From contig NZ_CAMPKE010000018.1 in NCBI RefSeq assembly GCF_946887195.1, positions 1 to 64,000 on the forward strand: a stretch of 64,000 nucleotides of DNA. Direction: 5' to 3'. Of the stretch, positions 54,576-64,000 are shown in pieces. Position 1 is the first letter of the stretch; each line of letters opens with the position of its first letter. Source of the DNA: an uncultured Halomonas sp. (GTDB lineage: Bacteria; Pseudomonadota; Gammaproteobacteria; Pseudomonadales; Halomonadaceae). Position numbers and translations under genes: made by a program. The notes beneath the pieces were generated by a model. The model was not told the origin of the DNA. It was given only the letters and a program-made list of their open reading frames with translations, and did not search any database.

Positions 54576-57500
54576 ATGATGCGGAAACCATCCGTCAATA
54601 CGCAGTTAACGCTGTTCGGTCATTTCTCGCTGACACTGGGCGACGACACCCTGACCCAATTCAGTTACGACAAGGTCAAGGCGCTACTGGTCTATCTGCT
54701 GCTGCATGGCCAGTCGGTCAACCGGGCGGCACTCGCCGAACTGTTGTGGCCCGACCAGGGGCTGTCATCCGGGCGAACCAATCTGCGCCATGCCTTGCAC
54801 TGCTTGCGTCAGAGCCTGGGCGACGATGCCGAGCAGGCGTTGTCGGTGTCGCGTCAGACGATCGGCTTCCAATTGCCGCCATCCTGGGCATTCGATCTGA
54901 ACGATGTCGAGCGCCTGCTCGCCGAGCCAGCCAGTGTCGCCAGCCTCGAGCAGTTGCTAGCGCTTTATCGTGGCGATCTGGCCGAAGAGTTGCAACTAAC
55001 GCAATGCGCCGATTATCAACGCTGGCTGGTGCGAATACGTGGCGAGTGGCGCCAACGGGTCATCGCCTATGCCGAAGAGGTGCTCGGTACGCAGGATGAC
55101 GTTCCCGATAGCCTGCTACGAAACCTGGTCAGCCGTTTCTCCGGCTATGGCCCCTTCCATGAGCGCCTGGTGCGGCAACTGATCGACCACGGCCAGTCGG
55201 CGGCGGCCCACGAAGAGTACAACGCCTATCTGCAGATGCTGGCACTATCCGGCCAGCAGCCCGAGCCGAGCATTCTTCAGTTGGCGCGCTATTGGTCCGA
55301 GGTGGGTAGCGAGCCCCAGGGGGTATCGCCGCAAGGGGCCTTTTCCCGAACCCTGGCCGCCGATAGCCAGCCGCTGCGCGACGATGAGATCGAGCATCGT
55401 CAGTTGTCGGTGATGGCGATTCGCCTGCGTCTGCGTGGCGAATGGGACGAACGCGGCGAGATACGCGCTTGTCTCACGCTGCAGATCGAACTGATGCGCT
55501 GGCTCGAACAGCAGTGTCATCATCTGGGTGGGTTCTGGCTGCCCGGTGCTACCGGGGGGCTGGGCCTGGCCTGTTTCGGCACGCACGGTCCCGCGCATCA
55601 ATTAGCCGAACTGGTGGCGCTCTACGAGCATTGCCGGCGTGCATTGCCCGATGAAATTGCCCGGCACTGGTCGGAACCGACGCCGATCCCAAGCTTCGAA
55701 CTCGCCGCCGGGCTGGATAGCGGCTGCGTGATTTATCTGCCCGAACGTCAGTTGGTCGATCCGCTGGGGCAGGTGACCCAGCGTTCGCTGGAACTGATGA
55801 GCGCGGCCGAAGGCAGCGAACTGGTGATTTCGCAAGACGCCAGCCAGCACATGCCGCCGGCGCTGGACCTGCAGCCACGCCTATCGTCGCGGCTGGTGGC
55901 CAGCGACGGCAAGGTACGCCTGCGTGCGCTGGTTCTGGGTATCAACGAAGGCGGTCGCAATGCCTTGCCGCCCAGCCTGGTCGGTCGCGAGAGCGCGCTG
56001 CGTAAATTGCGCGACGCACTGGCACGGGCCGGTATCGGCCTGCGTCAAAGCGTGCTGGTGCAGGGCGCATCGGGCATGGGCAAATCGGCGCTGCTGGTCG
56101 GTTTCCGCTACCTGGAGCAGAGTCAGGATGCGGCACTTTGCTGGCAGCCGACCACGCGCATGTCGATGCAGGAGCCCTATGGCGTCGCGCGCATGCTGCT
56201 GCGCTGGCATTGCGGCGAGCACCTCGATGGCGAGGCGCTGCAGACATTGCTGGCCGAGCACCCCGATGCCGATATGCTGCAAGACGACGCGCGACGCCGA
56301 ATGCTGCATCAGGCGCTGGGGCTCGAAGCCCCCGAAGATAACGTTCCGCTCGCTCAGAACGGCGAGGCGATCGAGCTGGTGGTCAAGGTGTTGCATCGGC
56401 TGATCGAGCGAATCACCGTCGACAAGCCCCTGGTGCTGATGGTCGATGACCTGCAATGGATCGATGAACTCTCGCTCAAGGTGCTCTCGGGGCTTCAGGC
56501 ACGCTTGCCGATCAACAGCGCTTTCCTGCTGGTGGCCAGCCATCATGGGCGCGAGCCGCTGCCGGTCAAGCTGCACTGGGATCAGCAGTTGATCCTTGGC
56601 AAGCTCGATGCCATGCAGTCGTCGCGGCTGCTATCGCAATTGGCGCGCCGCTATCGGCTGCATCTCAGCCCGCGCCTACGCAGTCAATTGATCGAGCGCT
56701 GCGATGGCGTCCCTCTCTATCTGCAGGAAATCTGTCGGCGTCTGGATATGGATCGTCGCGAAGGCCGTAGCGTGCAGGTCGATGAGCTGCCGCGCGGGTT
56801 GCTGGGCCTGCTGGCCAGTCGTATCGATCAGCTCGATGGCGATCGCCGGGTTGCGCATATCGCCGCCACGCTGGGCCGCCAGTTCCGCTTCGATTTTCTC
56901 AGCGAATGCGGCGATATGGACGAGGCTCGGCTCAAGCAGGCGCTGGAGCACATGCGGCGGCTGGAAATCATCGAGACCTGCGATACCGATAGTGAATTCG
57001 AATTCCAGTTTACTCATCCGCTGCTTCAGGAGGCGGCCTACCTATCCTGTCCGCGCGATGTCAGAACGCGCATTCATCAGCAGGTCGTGGGGCTGATCGA
57101 AGAGCGTTTCCCGATGTGGATCAGCCGTCATCCCGGCGATTTCGCCACCCACCTGCGGCGCAGCGGGCATTATGCACGCGGTGCGCGCTACTTCGAACTC
57201 GCCGCGCGCGAAGCGCTCAAGGTGAGTGCCAACCGCACCGCGCTGCGCATGGCCGACTTCGGTCTGATCAGCCTGCGCCAGGTGGAGGGACAAGCCGAGC
57301 GCGAAATCAGCCTGCTCACGGTCAAGGGGCAGGCGGCGTTTGCACTGGAAGGGCATGGTTCGCCCACCGCGCATGAGAGCTTCGTGCGTGCCCGGGAATT
57401 GATCGATTGCACGGCGTGCACCGATGAAGAGACCGAGCTGGAGCAGAAATTCCTGGTCAAATGGGGGCTCTGGGTCGGTTGCAGCCAGCGCCATGCGCAT

Positions 57501-58475
57501 GCCGATGCCTTCTCCCTGGCCTCGAGCATGGCATCGCTCGCCCAGCAACTTCCCGATCCACGCTACCGGCGCCTTGCCGAGTACGCGCGAGCCAATTGCG
57601 AATACTGGGCGGGTCGGGTGCGTCAGGCGCACGATCATCTCGAGGAGATCGATCCCCTGCATCAGCCGATGATGCTCGAGTGGCTGCCGTTCTCCGATCA
57701 CCCCCAGGTCGCCGCGGCCTGCTACCAAGGCTGGGCACTGTGTCTGCGCGGCGACTATCGGCGTGCCGAGCGGCAGGTCGAAGCGGCGATTCGTCTGGCG
57801 GAGGGTTTCAATCATCCCGGTTCGCTGGCGCTGGCTCTGGTATTCGCGGCGACCATGTATCGCCAGTTGGGTCATGTGCAACTGGCCGGCGCACGCGCCG
57901 AGCGCGCCTTCGAGATGACCCGCACACCCGATCTACATTTGTGGCATATGACCGCTCAGTGCGCACTCGGCTGGCACAAGGCGCTGGCCGGCGACCGTGC
58001 CGGGCTGGCGATGATCGAGGCGGGCCTGGAGGAGTTTACCGAACTCGTCGGGCGCGATCGCTACCAGCGACCGATGCTGTGGTATATCGATGCCTGCATG
58101 GCGCTGGGTGAACTGGCCTTGGCTGAGGATTATCTGGATCAATGCCTATTGATGGCGCGCGAGCGCAGCTCGCTGTATGTACCTGAACTGTCGATTCATC
58201 TGGCTCGAGTACATCGCCGCCTGGGGCATTCTCGGGAGTCGGTGCGTGCGTTGGCCGAGCAGGCGCTGGAGAAAGCCCGCGAGCACGAGAACGTTCATCA
58301 CCAGTTGCATGCGCTCGAGTTATGGCTGGAGGCGATAGATCCCGATGACATGCAGGCCCGCGAGTCGATGCGCAAGTTGCTTGGCGAGGTTGCCCAGACC
58401 GATGCACCGGTGCTGGTGCGCTGGCGTACGTTGCTCGATCAGCGGTTGCCGAGCCCGGCGGCTTTCGAATCCTAG
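54576..58475 (+). CDS. Large BTAD / degenerate cyclase / AAA ATPase / TPR regulator
   Basis: The 1299-residue cytoplasmic protein contains, in order: a winged-helix DNA-binding domain (~9-80, LTLFGHFSLTLGDDTLTQFS, RTNLRHALHCLRQSL); a bacterial transcriptional activation domain of helical repeats (~105-245); a region resembling a class III nucleotide cyclase (~273-455, HRQLSVMAIRL, SFELAAGLDSGCVIYLP, DPLGQVTQRSLELMSAAEGS) in which the metal-binding acids are not apparent; a STAND/AAA ATPase (~463-720, Walker A GASGMGKS, Walker B LVLMVDDLQWID); and ~500 residues of TPR-like repeats. SARP-type winged helix plus ATPase plus TPR is the layout of signal-integrating activators. Target genes and ligand are unknown. 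Confidence 0.85.
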   Translation: MMRKPSVNTQLTLFGHFSLTLGDDTLTQFSYDKVKALLVYLLLHGQSVNRAALAELLWPDQGLSSGRTNLRHALHCLRQSLGDDAEQALSVSRQTIGFQLPPSWAFDLNDVERLLAEPASVASLEQLLALYRGDLAEELQLTQCADYQRWLVRIRGEWRQRVIAYAEEVLGTQDDVPDSLLRNLVSRFSGYGPFHERLVRQLIDHGQSAAAHEEYNAYLQMLALSGQQPEPSILQLARYWSEVGSEPQGVSPQGAFSRTLAADSQPLRDDEIEHRQLSVMAIRLRLRGEWDERGEIRACLTLQIELMRWLEQQCHHLGGFWLPGATGGLGLACFGTHGPAHQLAELVALYEHCRRALPDEIARHWSEPTPIPSFELAAGLDSGCVIYLPERQLVDPLGQVTQRSLELMSAAEGSELVISQDASQHMPPALDLQPRLSSRLVASDGKVRLRALVLGINEGGRNALPPSLVGRESALRKLRDALARAGIGLRQSVLVQGASGMGKSALLVGFRYLEQSQDAALCWQPTTRMSMQEPYGVARMLLRWHCGEHLDGEALQTLLAEHPDADMLQDDARRRMLHQALGLEAPEDNVPLAQNGEAIELVVKVLHRLIERITVDKPLVLMVDDLQWIDELSLKVLSGLQARLPINSAFLLVASHHGREPLPVKLHWDQQLILGKLDAMQSSRLLSQLARRYRLHLSPRLRSQLIERCDGVPLYLQEICRRLDMDRREGRSVQVDELPRGLLGLLASRIDQLDGDRRVAHIAATLGRQFRFDFLSECGDMDEARLKQALEHMRRLEIIETCDTDSEFEFQFTHPLLQEAAYLSCPRDVRTRIHQQVVGLIEERFPMWISRHPGDFATHLRRSGHYARGARYFELAAREALKVSANRTALRMADFGLISLRQVEGQAEREISLLTVKGQAAFALEGHGSPTAHESFVRARELIDCTACTDEETELEQKFLVKWGLWVGCSQRHAHADAFSLASSMASLAQQLPDPRYRRLAEYARANCEYWAGRVRQAHDHLEEIDPLHQPMMLEWLPFSDHPQVAAACYQGWALCLRGDYRRAERQVEAAIRLAEGFNHPGSLALALVFAATMYRQLGHVQLAGARAERAFEMTRTPDLHLWHMTAQCALGWHKALAGDRAGLAMIEAGLEEFTELVGRDRYQRPMLWYIDACMALGELALAEDYLDQCLLMARERSSLYVPELSIHLARVHRRLGHSRESVRALAEQALEKAREHENVHHQLHALELWLEAIDPDDMQARESMRKLLGEVAQTDAPVLVRWRTLLDQRLPSPAAFES

Positions 58476-58498
58476 AACGTAACGATGCTGGGAGGAAG

Positions 58499-58524
58499 CG
58501 AGGAGTGCTTTCGAGCACTCCTCG
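58499..58524. terminator. Hairpin between the regulator and lpxH
   Basis: CGAGGAGTGCT and AGCACTCCTCG form an 11-bp stem closed by a stable TTCG tetraloop. It lies between two convergent genes and could serve both, although T tracts are absent. Confidence 0.6.
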
Positions 58525-58554
58525 TCCTCGTTCATAGGCAGCGATTAATGGTTC

Positions 58555-59283
58555 TTATAGCGGGAAGTGCTTGAGTTGCGGGCCGCTATCGTCCTCGACG
58601 CGAATCTCCCAACCCTGATCGGGCTGCCAGTCGCCGAGCACCATGCGCTTGGCCGCCTTACCATTCACGGTTAGATCATGAACCGCCGGGCGATGGGTGT
58701 GGCCGTGTATCAGGGTGCGTACGTCATACTCGGCCATCACCGCGATGACCTCATCAGGCGTCACGTCCATGATGTCCTCGGCCTTGTTGGAGTTGGCTTC
58801 GCCGGACTGGCTACGCAGATTGCTGGCAAGCGCGATGCGCTGCTCCACGGGCAGCGCCAGAATCTGCGCCTGCCACTGCGGGTCGCGGGCCATGGCGCGA
58901 AATTTCATGTAAGCCTCGTCACGGGTGCAGAGGCTGTCGCCATGCATCAGCAGCACGCGCTTACCATTCAGCTCGACGACGCTGGGGTCGGGGAGCAGGG
59001 TGGCGCCGGTGGTCTGGGCAAAGCCCTCGCCAACCAGGAAGTCGCGATTGCCGTGCATGAAATAGAGCCGGGTGCCGCCCGCGCTCAGTTGCGCGAGCGC
59101 CTCGAGAATGCGCGTCTCGAACGCGCCCCGGTAATCGTCGCCGATCCAGGCTTCGAAGAAATCGCCGAGGATATACAGCGCCTCGGCATGGCGTGCCTCT
59201 CGCTCCAGGTAGGCGAGAAAGCCTTCGGCGATCTCGGGGGCACCGGCATGCAGATGCAGGTCTGAAATCAACAATGTGGTCAT
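58555..59283 (-). CDS. lpxH: UDP-2,3-diacylglucosamine diphosphatase
   Basis: The 242-residue calcineurin-like phosphoesterase makes lipid X in lipid A synthesis. The metallophosphatase motifs are ISDLHL, LGDFFEAWIGDD, MHGNRDFLVG and IHGHTHRPAVH. It is 18 nt downstream of ppiB in the same orientation, the same pairing as in E. coli. Confidence 0.95.
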   Translation of the reverse strand: MTTLLISDLHLHAGAPEIAEGFLAYLEREARHAEALYILGDFFEAWIGDDYRGAFETRILEALAQLSAGGTRLYFMHGNRDFLVGEGFAQTTGATLLPDPSVVELNGKRVLLMHGDSLCTRDEAYMKFRAMARDPQWQAQILALPVEQRIALASNLRSQSGEANSNKAEDIMDVTPDEVIAVMAEYDVRTLIHGHTHRPAVHDLTVNGKAAKRMVLGDWQPDQGWEIRVEDDSGPQLKHFPL

Positions 59284-59301
59284 AAATAGCTGCGCCGGAG
59301 A

Positions 59302-59796
59302 TTATTCGACGATTTCGGCGCGCTGAATGATCACATCCTCGGCGGGTACGTCGGCATGCCCACCACGGCGAGTCGTCGGTACGTCCTTGATCTTCTCGAC
59401 CACATCCATGCCTTCACTGACGTTGCCGAATACGCAGTAGCCCCAGCCTTGCAGGTTCTTGCCACGATGGTCGAGGAAGTCATTATCGGCGATGTTGATG
59501 AAGAACTGCGCGGTGGCCGAGTGCGGATCCTGGGTGCGTGCCATGGCCACCGACCCTTTGCGGTTCTTCAAGCCGTTATCGGCTTCGTTTTCGATGGGCT
59601 CGCGGGTGGGCTTCTGCGCGAAATCGAGATCGAAGCCGCCACCTTGAACCATGAAGCCATCGATTACGCGGTGAAAGAGCGTGCCGTCGAAATGGCCATC
59701 GCGCACGTACTGTTCGAAATTGGCTGCGGTCTTGGGCGCGTTGTCGTAATCGAGTTCGAGATGAATCTCGCCGTAGTTGGTATGCAGAACGATCAT
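59302..59796 (-). CDS. ppiB: Cytoplasmic peptidyl-prolyl cis-trans isomerase (cyclophilin)
   Basis: The 164-residue cyclophilin has the active-site Arg in [14 protein letters not shown] and the substrate pocket segments [17 protein letters not shown] and [15 protein letters not shown]. No signal peptide is present, so it is cytoplasmic. I chose the ATG at 59796 ([15 protein letters not shown]), the family start; the 18 extra upstream residues are basic and unlike the family. It is divergent from glnS. Confidence 0.94.
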   Translation of the reverse strand: MIVLHTNYGEIHLELDYDNAPKTAANFEQYVRDGHFDGTLFHRVIDGFMVQGGGFDLDFAQKPTREPIENEADNGLKNRKGSVAMARTQDPHSATAQFFINIADNDFLDHRGKNLQGWGYCVFGNVSEGMDVVEKIKDVPTTRRGGHADVPAEDVIIQRAEIVE

Positions 59797-59852
59797 GGAG
59801 GTTTCCCAGCTATCTGTATGGCGCGCCTTGGCGTAGCGCTTGAGCGTCACGC

Positions 59853-59858
59853 TATAAT
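59853..59858 (+). promoter_or_regulatory. -10 element of glnS
   Basis: A perfect TATAAT lies 77 nt before the glnS ATG. A TTGGCG at 59828-59833 is 19 bp upstream, a long spacer, so the -35 is uncertain. Confidence 0.45.
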
Positions 59859-59935
59859 AGCGGTTTTGGATCGGCGCGCGAAGCTATCGCCCCGTCGTTT
59901 CGCCACTGCGTAGATAAGAGGTTCCCCGACGCCCC

Positions 59936-61615
<1,680 letters not shown>

Positions 61616-61620
61616 GTGGA

Positions 61621-63003
61621 ATGCAGATCTACAACACCCTGACCCGGCGCAAGGAGACGTTCGTTCCCATCGAGCCGGGCAAGATCCGCATGTACGTCTG
61701 CGGCATCACCGTCTACGACTACTGCCATATCGGCCACGCCCGGGTGATGGTGGCCTTCGACGTGATCACCCGTTACCTGCGCGAACGCGGCTTCGACGTC
61801 AATTACGTGCGCAACATCACCGACATCGACGACAAGATACTCAAGCGCGCGGATGAGAACGGCGAGACCATCGCCAGCCTGACCGAGCGCATGATCGAGG
61901 CCATGCACGAGGACGAGGACCGCCTCGGTGTGCTGCGCCCCGATCACGAACCGCGCGCGACGGCGCATATCGATGAAATCACCGCGATGATCGCGCGCCT
62001 GATCGACAAGGGCTTTGCCTACGCGGCCGACAATGGCGACGTTTACTACCGGGTGCGCAAATTCGAAGGCTACGGCAAGCTCAACAATCGAAATCTCGAT
62101 GACATGCGGGCCGGCGCGCGGGTCGAGGTCGATGAGCACAAGGAAGACCCGCTGGATTTCGTGCTGTGGAAAGCCGCCAAGCCTGGCGAGGCCAGTTGGC
62201 CATCACCGTGGAGCGCGGGGCGCCCCGGTTGGCATATCGAGTGCTCGGCGATGTCGACCTGCTGCCTGGGCGACACCTTCGACATTCACGGTGGCGGGCC
62301 GGATCTGACCTTCCCGCACCATGAGAACGAGATCGCCCAGAGCGAGGCGGCGACCGGCAAGACTTACGTCAACATCTGGATGCATGCCGGCGCGGTGCGG
62401 GTCGATCAGCAGAAGATGTCCAAGTCGCTGGGCAATTTCTTCACCATCCGCGACGTGCTGGACGTGCACGATCCGGAGGTGGTGCGCTATCTGCTGCTGG
62501 CCAGTCACTACCGCAGCCCGATCAACTACGCCCCGGATGCGCTCGATGAGGCGCGCCATACGCTGTCACGCTTCTACAATGCACTGGAGGGCGTAACGCC
62601 GGCCCGGGGCGAGGTCGACGCACGCTTCAATGCGCGTTTCGTCGCGGCGATGGACGACGACTTCAATACCGCCGAGGCGTTGGCGGGGCTGTTCGAGTTG
62701 GCGCGTGAATTGAATCGCGCCAAGAAGGAATCGCCCAACGATGCTCCGGCGCTGGCCTTCGAGCTCAAGCGTTTGGGGGCGATCCTGGGTGTGTTCTCCC
62801 AGGATCCGGCGACCTTCCTCAGGTCTGGCGCGCAGGCGCTGCCGATCGGCGAGGATGATATTCAGACGCGCATCGATGCGCGTGCCGAGGCAAAGAAAGC
62901 GCGTGACTTCGCCGAAGCCGATCGCATCCGCGATGAATTGGCGGCGATGGGTATCGTGCTCAAGGATTCCCGCGAGGGTACGTCCTGGGTATTCGAAAAG
63001 TAA
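61621..63003 (+). CDS. cysS: Cysteinyl-tRNA synthetase
   Basis: The 460-residue class I synthetase carries the zinc Cys in [19 protein letters not shown] (which also contains HIGH), [31 protein letters not shown] and [15 protein letters not shown] chose the ATG at 61621 ([12 protein letters not shown]) over a GTG three codons upstream because it is the family start and follows AAGGGGTGA. It forms an operon with glnS. Confidence 0.97.
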   Translation: MQIYNTLTRRKETFVPIEPGKIRMYVCGITVYDYCHIGHARVMVAFDVITRYLRERGFDVNYVRNITDIDDKILKRADENGETIASLTERMIEAMHEDEDRLGVLRPDHEPRATAHIDEITAMIARLIDKGFAYAADNGDVYYRVRKFEGYGKLNNRNLDDMRAGARVEVDEHKEDPLDFVLWKAAKPGEASWPSPWSAGRPGWHIECSAMSTCCLGDTFDIHGGGPDLTFPHHENEIAQSEAATGKTYVNIWMHAGAVRVDQQKMSKSLGNFFTIRDVLDVHDPEVVRYLLLASHYRSPINYAPDALDEARHTLSRFYNALEGVTPARGEVDARFNARFVAAMDDDFNTAEALAGLFELARELNRAKKESPNDAPALAFELKRLGAILGVFSQDPATFLRSGAQALPIGEDDIQTRIDARAEAKKARDFAEADRIRDELAAMGIVLKDSREGTSWVFEK

Positions 63004-63051
63004 GACGCCGTGCTAGAACGGCAAGGGTAGTGCTATAGCAGTTGGGTAATG

Positions 63052-63213
63052 AGGGGGCGCCAGGGACAGGTCGAAGAGAGGGTCTTTTGCCATGGCCAGA
63101 AAAAGCTCCATGCAATTCTGGCATTCCCGCCATCCGTGGCGGTCAGATGGCAAAAGTAGCGCCCAAGGACGGGTTCACAGCGCCCTCGCGAAGACCTGCC
63201 GCTGGACAGCCCC
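63052..63213. repeat. Structured palindromic element (three-way junction)
   Basis: TTTTGCCAT (63085-63093) pairs with ATGGCAAAA (63147-63155) and encloses two hairpins: GCCAGAA / TTCTGGC (63095-63101, 63116-63122) and CCGCCA / TGGCGG with a TCCG loop (63127-63142). Outer arms AGGTC / GACCT (~63069 and ~63193) extend it. It fills the non-coding gap after cysS. It looks like a dispersed non-autonomous repeat or a structured RNA. Confidence 0.65.
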
Positions 63214-63254
63214 GATGACAAGTTTTGGAAGCCATCTACGATTACCCTGACAAC

Positions 63255-63284
63255 AAAGTCCGCGAGGCGACTCGCGGACTTTTT
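63255..63284. terminator. Bidirectional terminator between cysS and mtnN
   Basis: AAAGTCCGCGAG pairs with CTCGCGGACTTT around a GCGA tetraloop, followed by TT on the plus strand and A/T-rich flanks on both sides. Confidence 0.8.
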
Positions 63285-63306
63285 GTACCTGAGAATGAAG
63301 AGCGTA

Positions 63307-64000
63307 TCAGGCCTCGGCGGTGGCCTGGCGCGGCGTGCCCAGGCGCTTGACCATCGCCTCGACCATCTCGGCGGAGTGGGTCGCCGCCTGGTCGATGAAC
63401 GCCGTGAAGGAGAGATTCGACTGCTTGCCGGCGATGTCCGACAGCGCACGGATCACCACGAACGGGCAGCCGTAGAGGTGGCAGGTCTGGGCGATGGCGG
63501 CGGCTTCCATTTCGGCGGCGAGCATGGTCGGGAAACGCTCGCGGGTGCGCTCCACCGCATCCGGGCAGGCCATGAAGGCGTCGCCTGTGGCGATCAACCC
63601 CTCGAACACGCGCAAGTGACCGAGGCTCTCGATGCATTCGCGAGCGACGCGCACCAGCCGCTCGTCGGGATGGTAGGCCGCCGGCATCCTGGGTACCTGG
63701 CCATGCTCGTAGCCGAACACCACGGCATCCACATCGTGATGACGCACCTCGCTGGAGATCACCACGTCGCCGACCTCGAGTTCGCTGCCGAAGCCGCCCG
63801 CCGAGCCGGTGTTGATCACCACCTCGGGATGGTACATGTCGAGCAGCAGGGTGGTGCCCACGGCGGCGTTCACCTTGCCGATGCCGGATTGCAGAATGAC
63901 CGTCTCTACGCCATGCAGCCGCCCGGTATGAAAGGTCGAGCCGACATGTTGGCGAGTCTGGCGATCTTCCAGGCGCGAGGCGAGCAGGGCGACCTCTTCG
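63307..64000 (-). CDS. mtnN: 5'-methylthioadenosine / S-adenosylhomocysteine nucleosidase (5' end cut off)
   Basis: About 230 residues are visible; the N-terminal ~10 lie beyond the window edge. The frame enters as EEVALLASRLEDRQTRQHVG and continues LQSGIGKVNAAVGTTLLLDM, VINTGSAGGFG and AEMEAAAIAQTCHLYGCPFV, then IRALSDIAGKQSNLSF with the catalytic Asp. The enzyme splits MTA and SAH, recycling methionine and clearing methylation and quorum-signal by-products. Internal ATGs are not the true start. Confidence 0.93.
   Translation of the reverse strand, partial: EEVALLASRLEDRQTRQHVGSTFHTGRLHGVETVILQSGIGKVNAAVGTTLLLDMYHPEVVINTGSAGGFGSELEVGDVVISSEVRHHDVDAVVFGYEHGQVPRMPAAYHPDERLVRVARECIESLGHLRVFEGLIATGDAFMACPDAVERTRERFPTMLAAEMEAAAIAQTCHLYGCPFVVIRALSDIAGKQSNLSFTAFIDQAATHSAEMVEAMVKRLGTPRQATAEA

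Overview
The window is high-GC gammaproteobacterial chromosome. The gene order serC-pheA-tyrA::aroA-cmk-rpsA, the psrA-nagZ block divergent from lexA, acidic stretches in exposed protein regions (GyrA C-terminal domain, an outer-membrane barrel) and a TrkH potassium transporter all suggest a moderately halophilic Halomonadaceae member (Halomonas or a relative). This assignment is an inference from gene content, with no database search.

Layout. 0-1 kb: a terminator from an unseen upstream gene and a decayed DUF4160/DUF2442 pair with a perfect 32-bp palindrome. 1-9.3 kb: lapG-lapD (c-di-GMP control of adhesin release), a cation diffusion facilitator divergent from trkH, rdgC with an acyltransferase, and a thioesterase. 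9.3-19.3 kb: core block gyrA, serC, pheA, tyrA::aroA fusion, cmk and rpsA, closed by a bidirectional terminator facing trmJ. 20.2-26.4 kb: a plastic, more AT-rich island holding a Phd/PIN toxin-antitoxin pair, higBA, hicAB, hicAB and higA remnants, a duplicated 66/67-residue gene, a small membrane protein and an isolated flagellin gene with a sigma-28 promoter. 26.4-34.6 kb: an RNase J-like nuclease, purU, a manganese (yybP-ykoY) riboswitch before an UPF0016 exporter, dinB, lexA, psrA, nagZ and hpt.

34.6-44.1 kb is acyl-CoA catabolism: an acyl-CoA synthetase and LiuR-like regulator on the minus strand; then isobutyryl-CoA dehydrogenase, enoyl-CoA hydratase, 3-hydroxyisobutyryl-CoA hydrolase, 3-hydroxyisobutyrate dehydrogenase and a rhodanese (valine branch); then glutaryl-CoA dehydrogenase with a glutarate-type CoA transferase. 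44.1-47.5 kb: ppsR divergent from ppsA. 47.7-53.2 kb: membrane-anchored glycerophosphodiesterase, outer-membrane barrel and acnB. 53.4-58.5 kb: DUF1289 protein, miaE and a 1299-residue winged-helix/BTAD/degenerate-cyclase/AAA/TPR regulator. 58.5-64 kb: lpxH, ppiB, glnS, cysS, a structured repeat and the 5'-truncated mtnN.

The most distinctive signals are these. Three toxin-antitoxin-like loci share one promoter design: a palindrome over the promoter core and the first gene's ATG at or next to the predicted +1. A 24-bp tandem triplication supplies the -35 box in front of the manganese riboswitch. The BTAD/degenerate-cyclase/AAA/TPR regulator and a three-way-junction repeat downstream of cysS also stand out. 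Almost all long antisense open frames in the core genes are codon-bias shadows and were left out.
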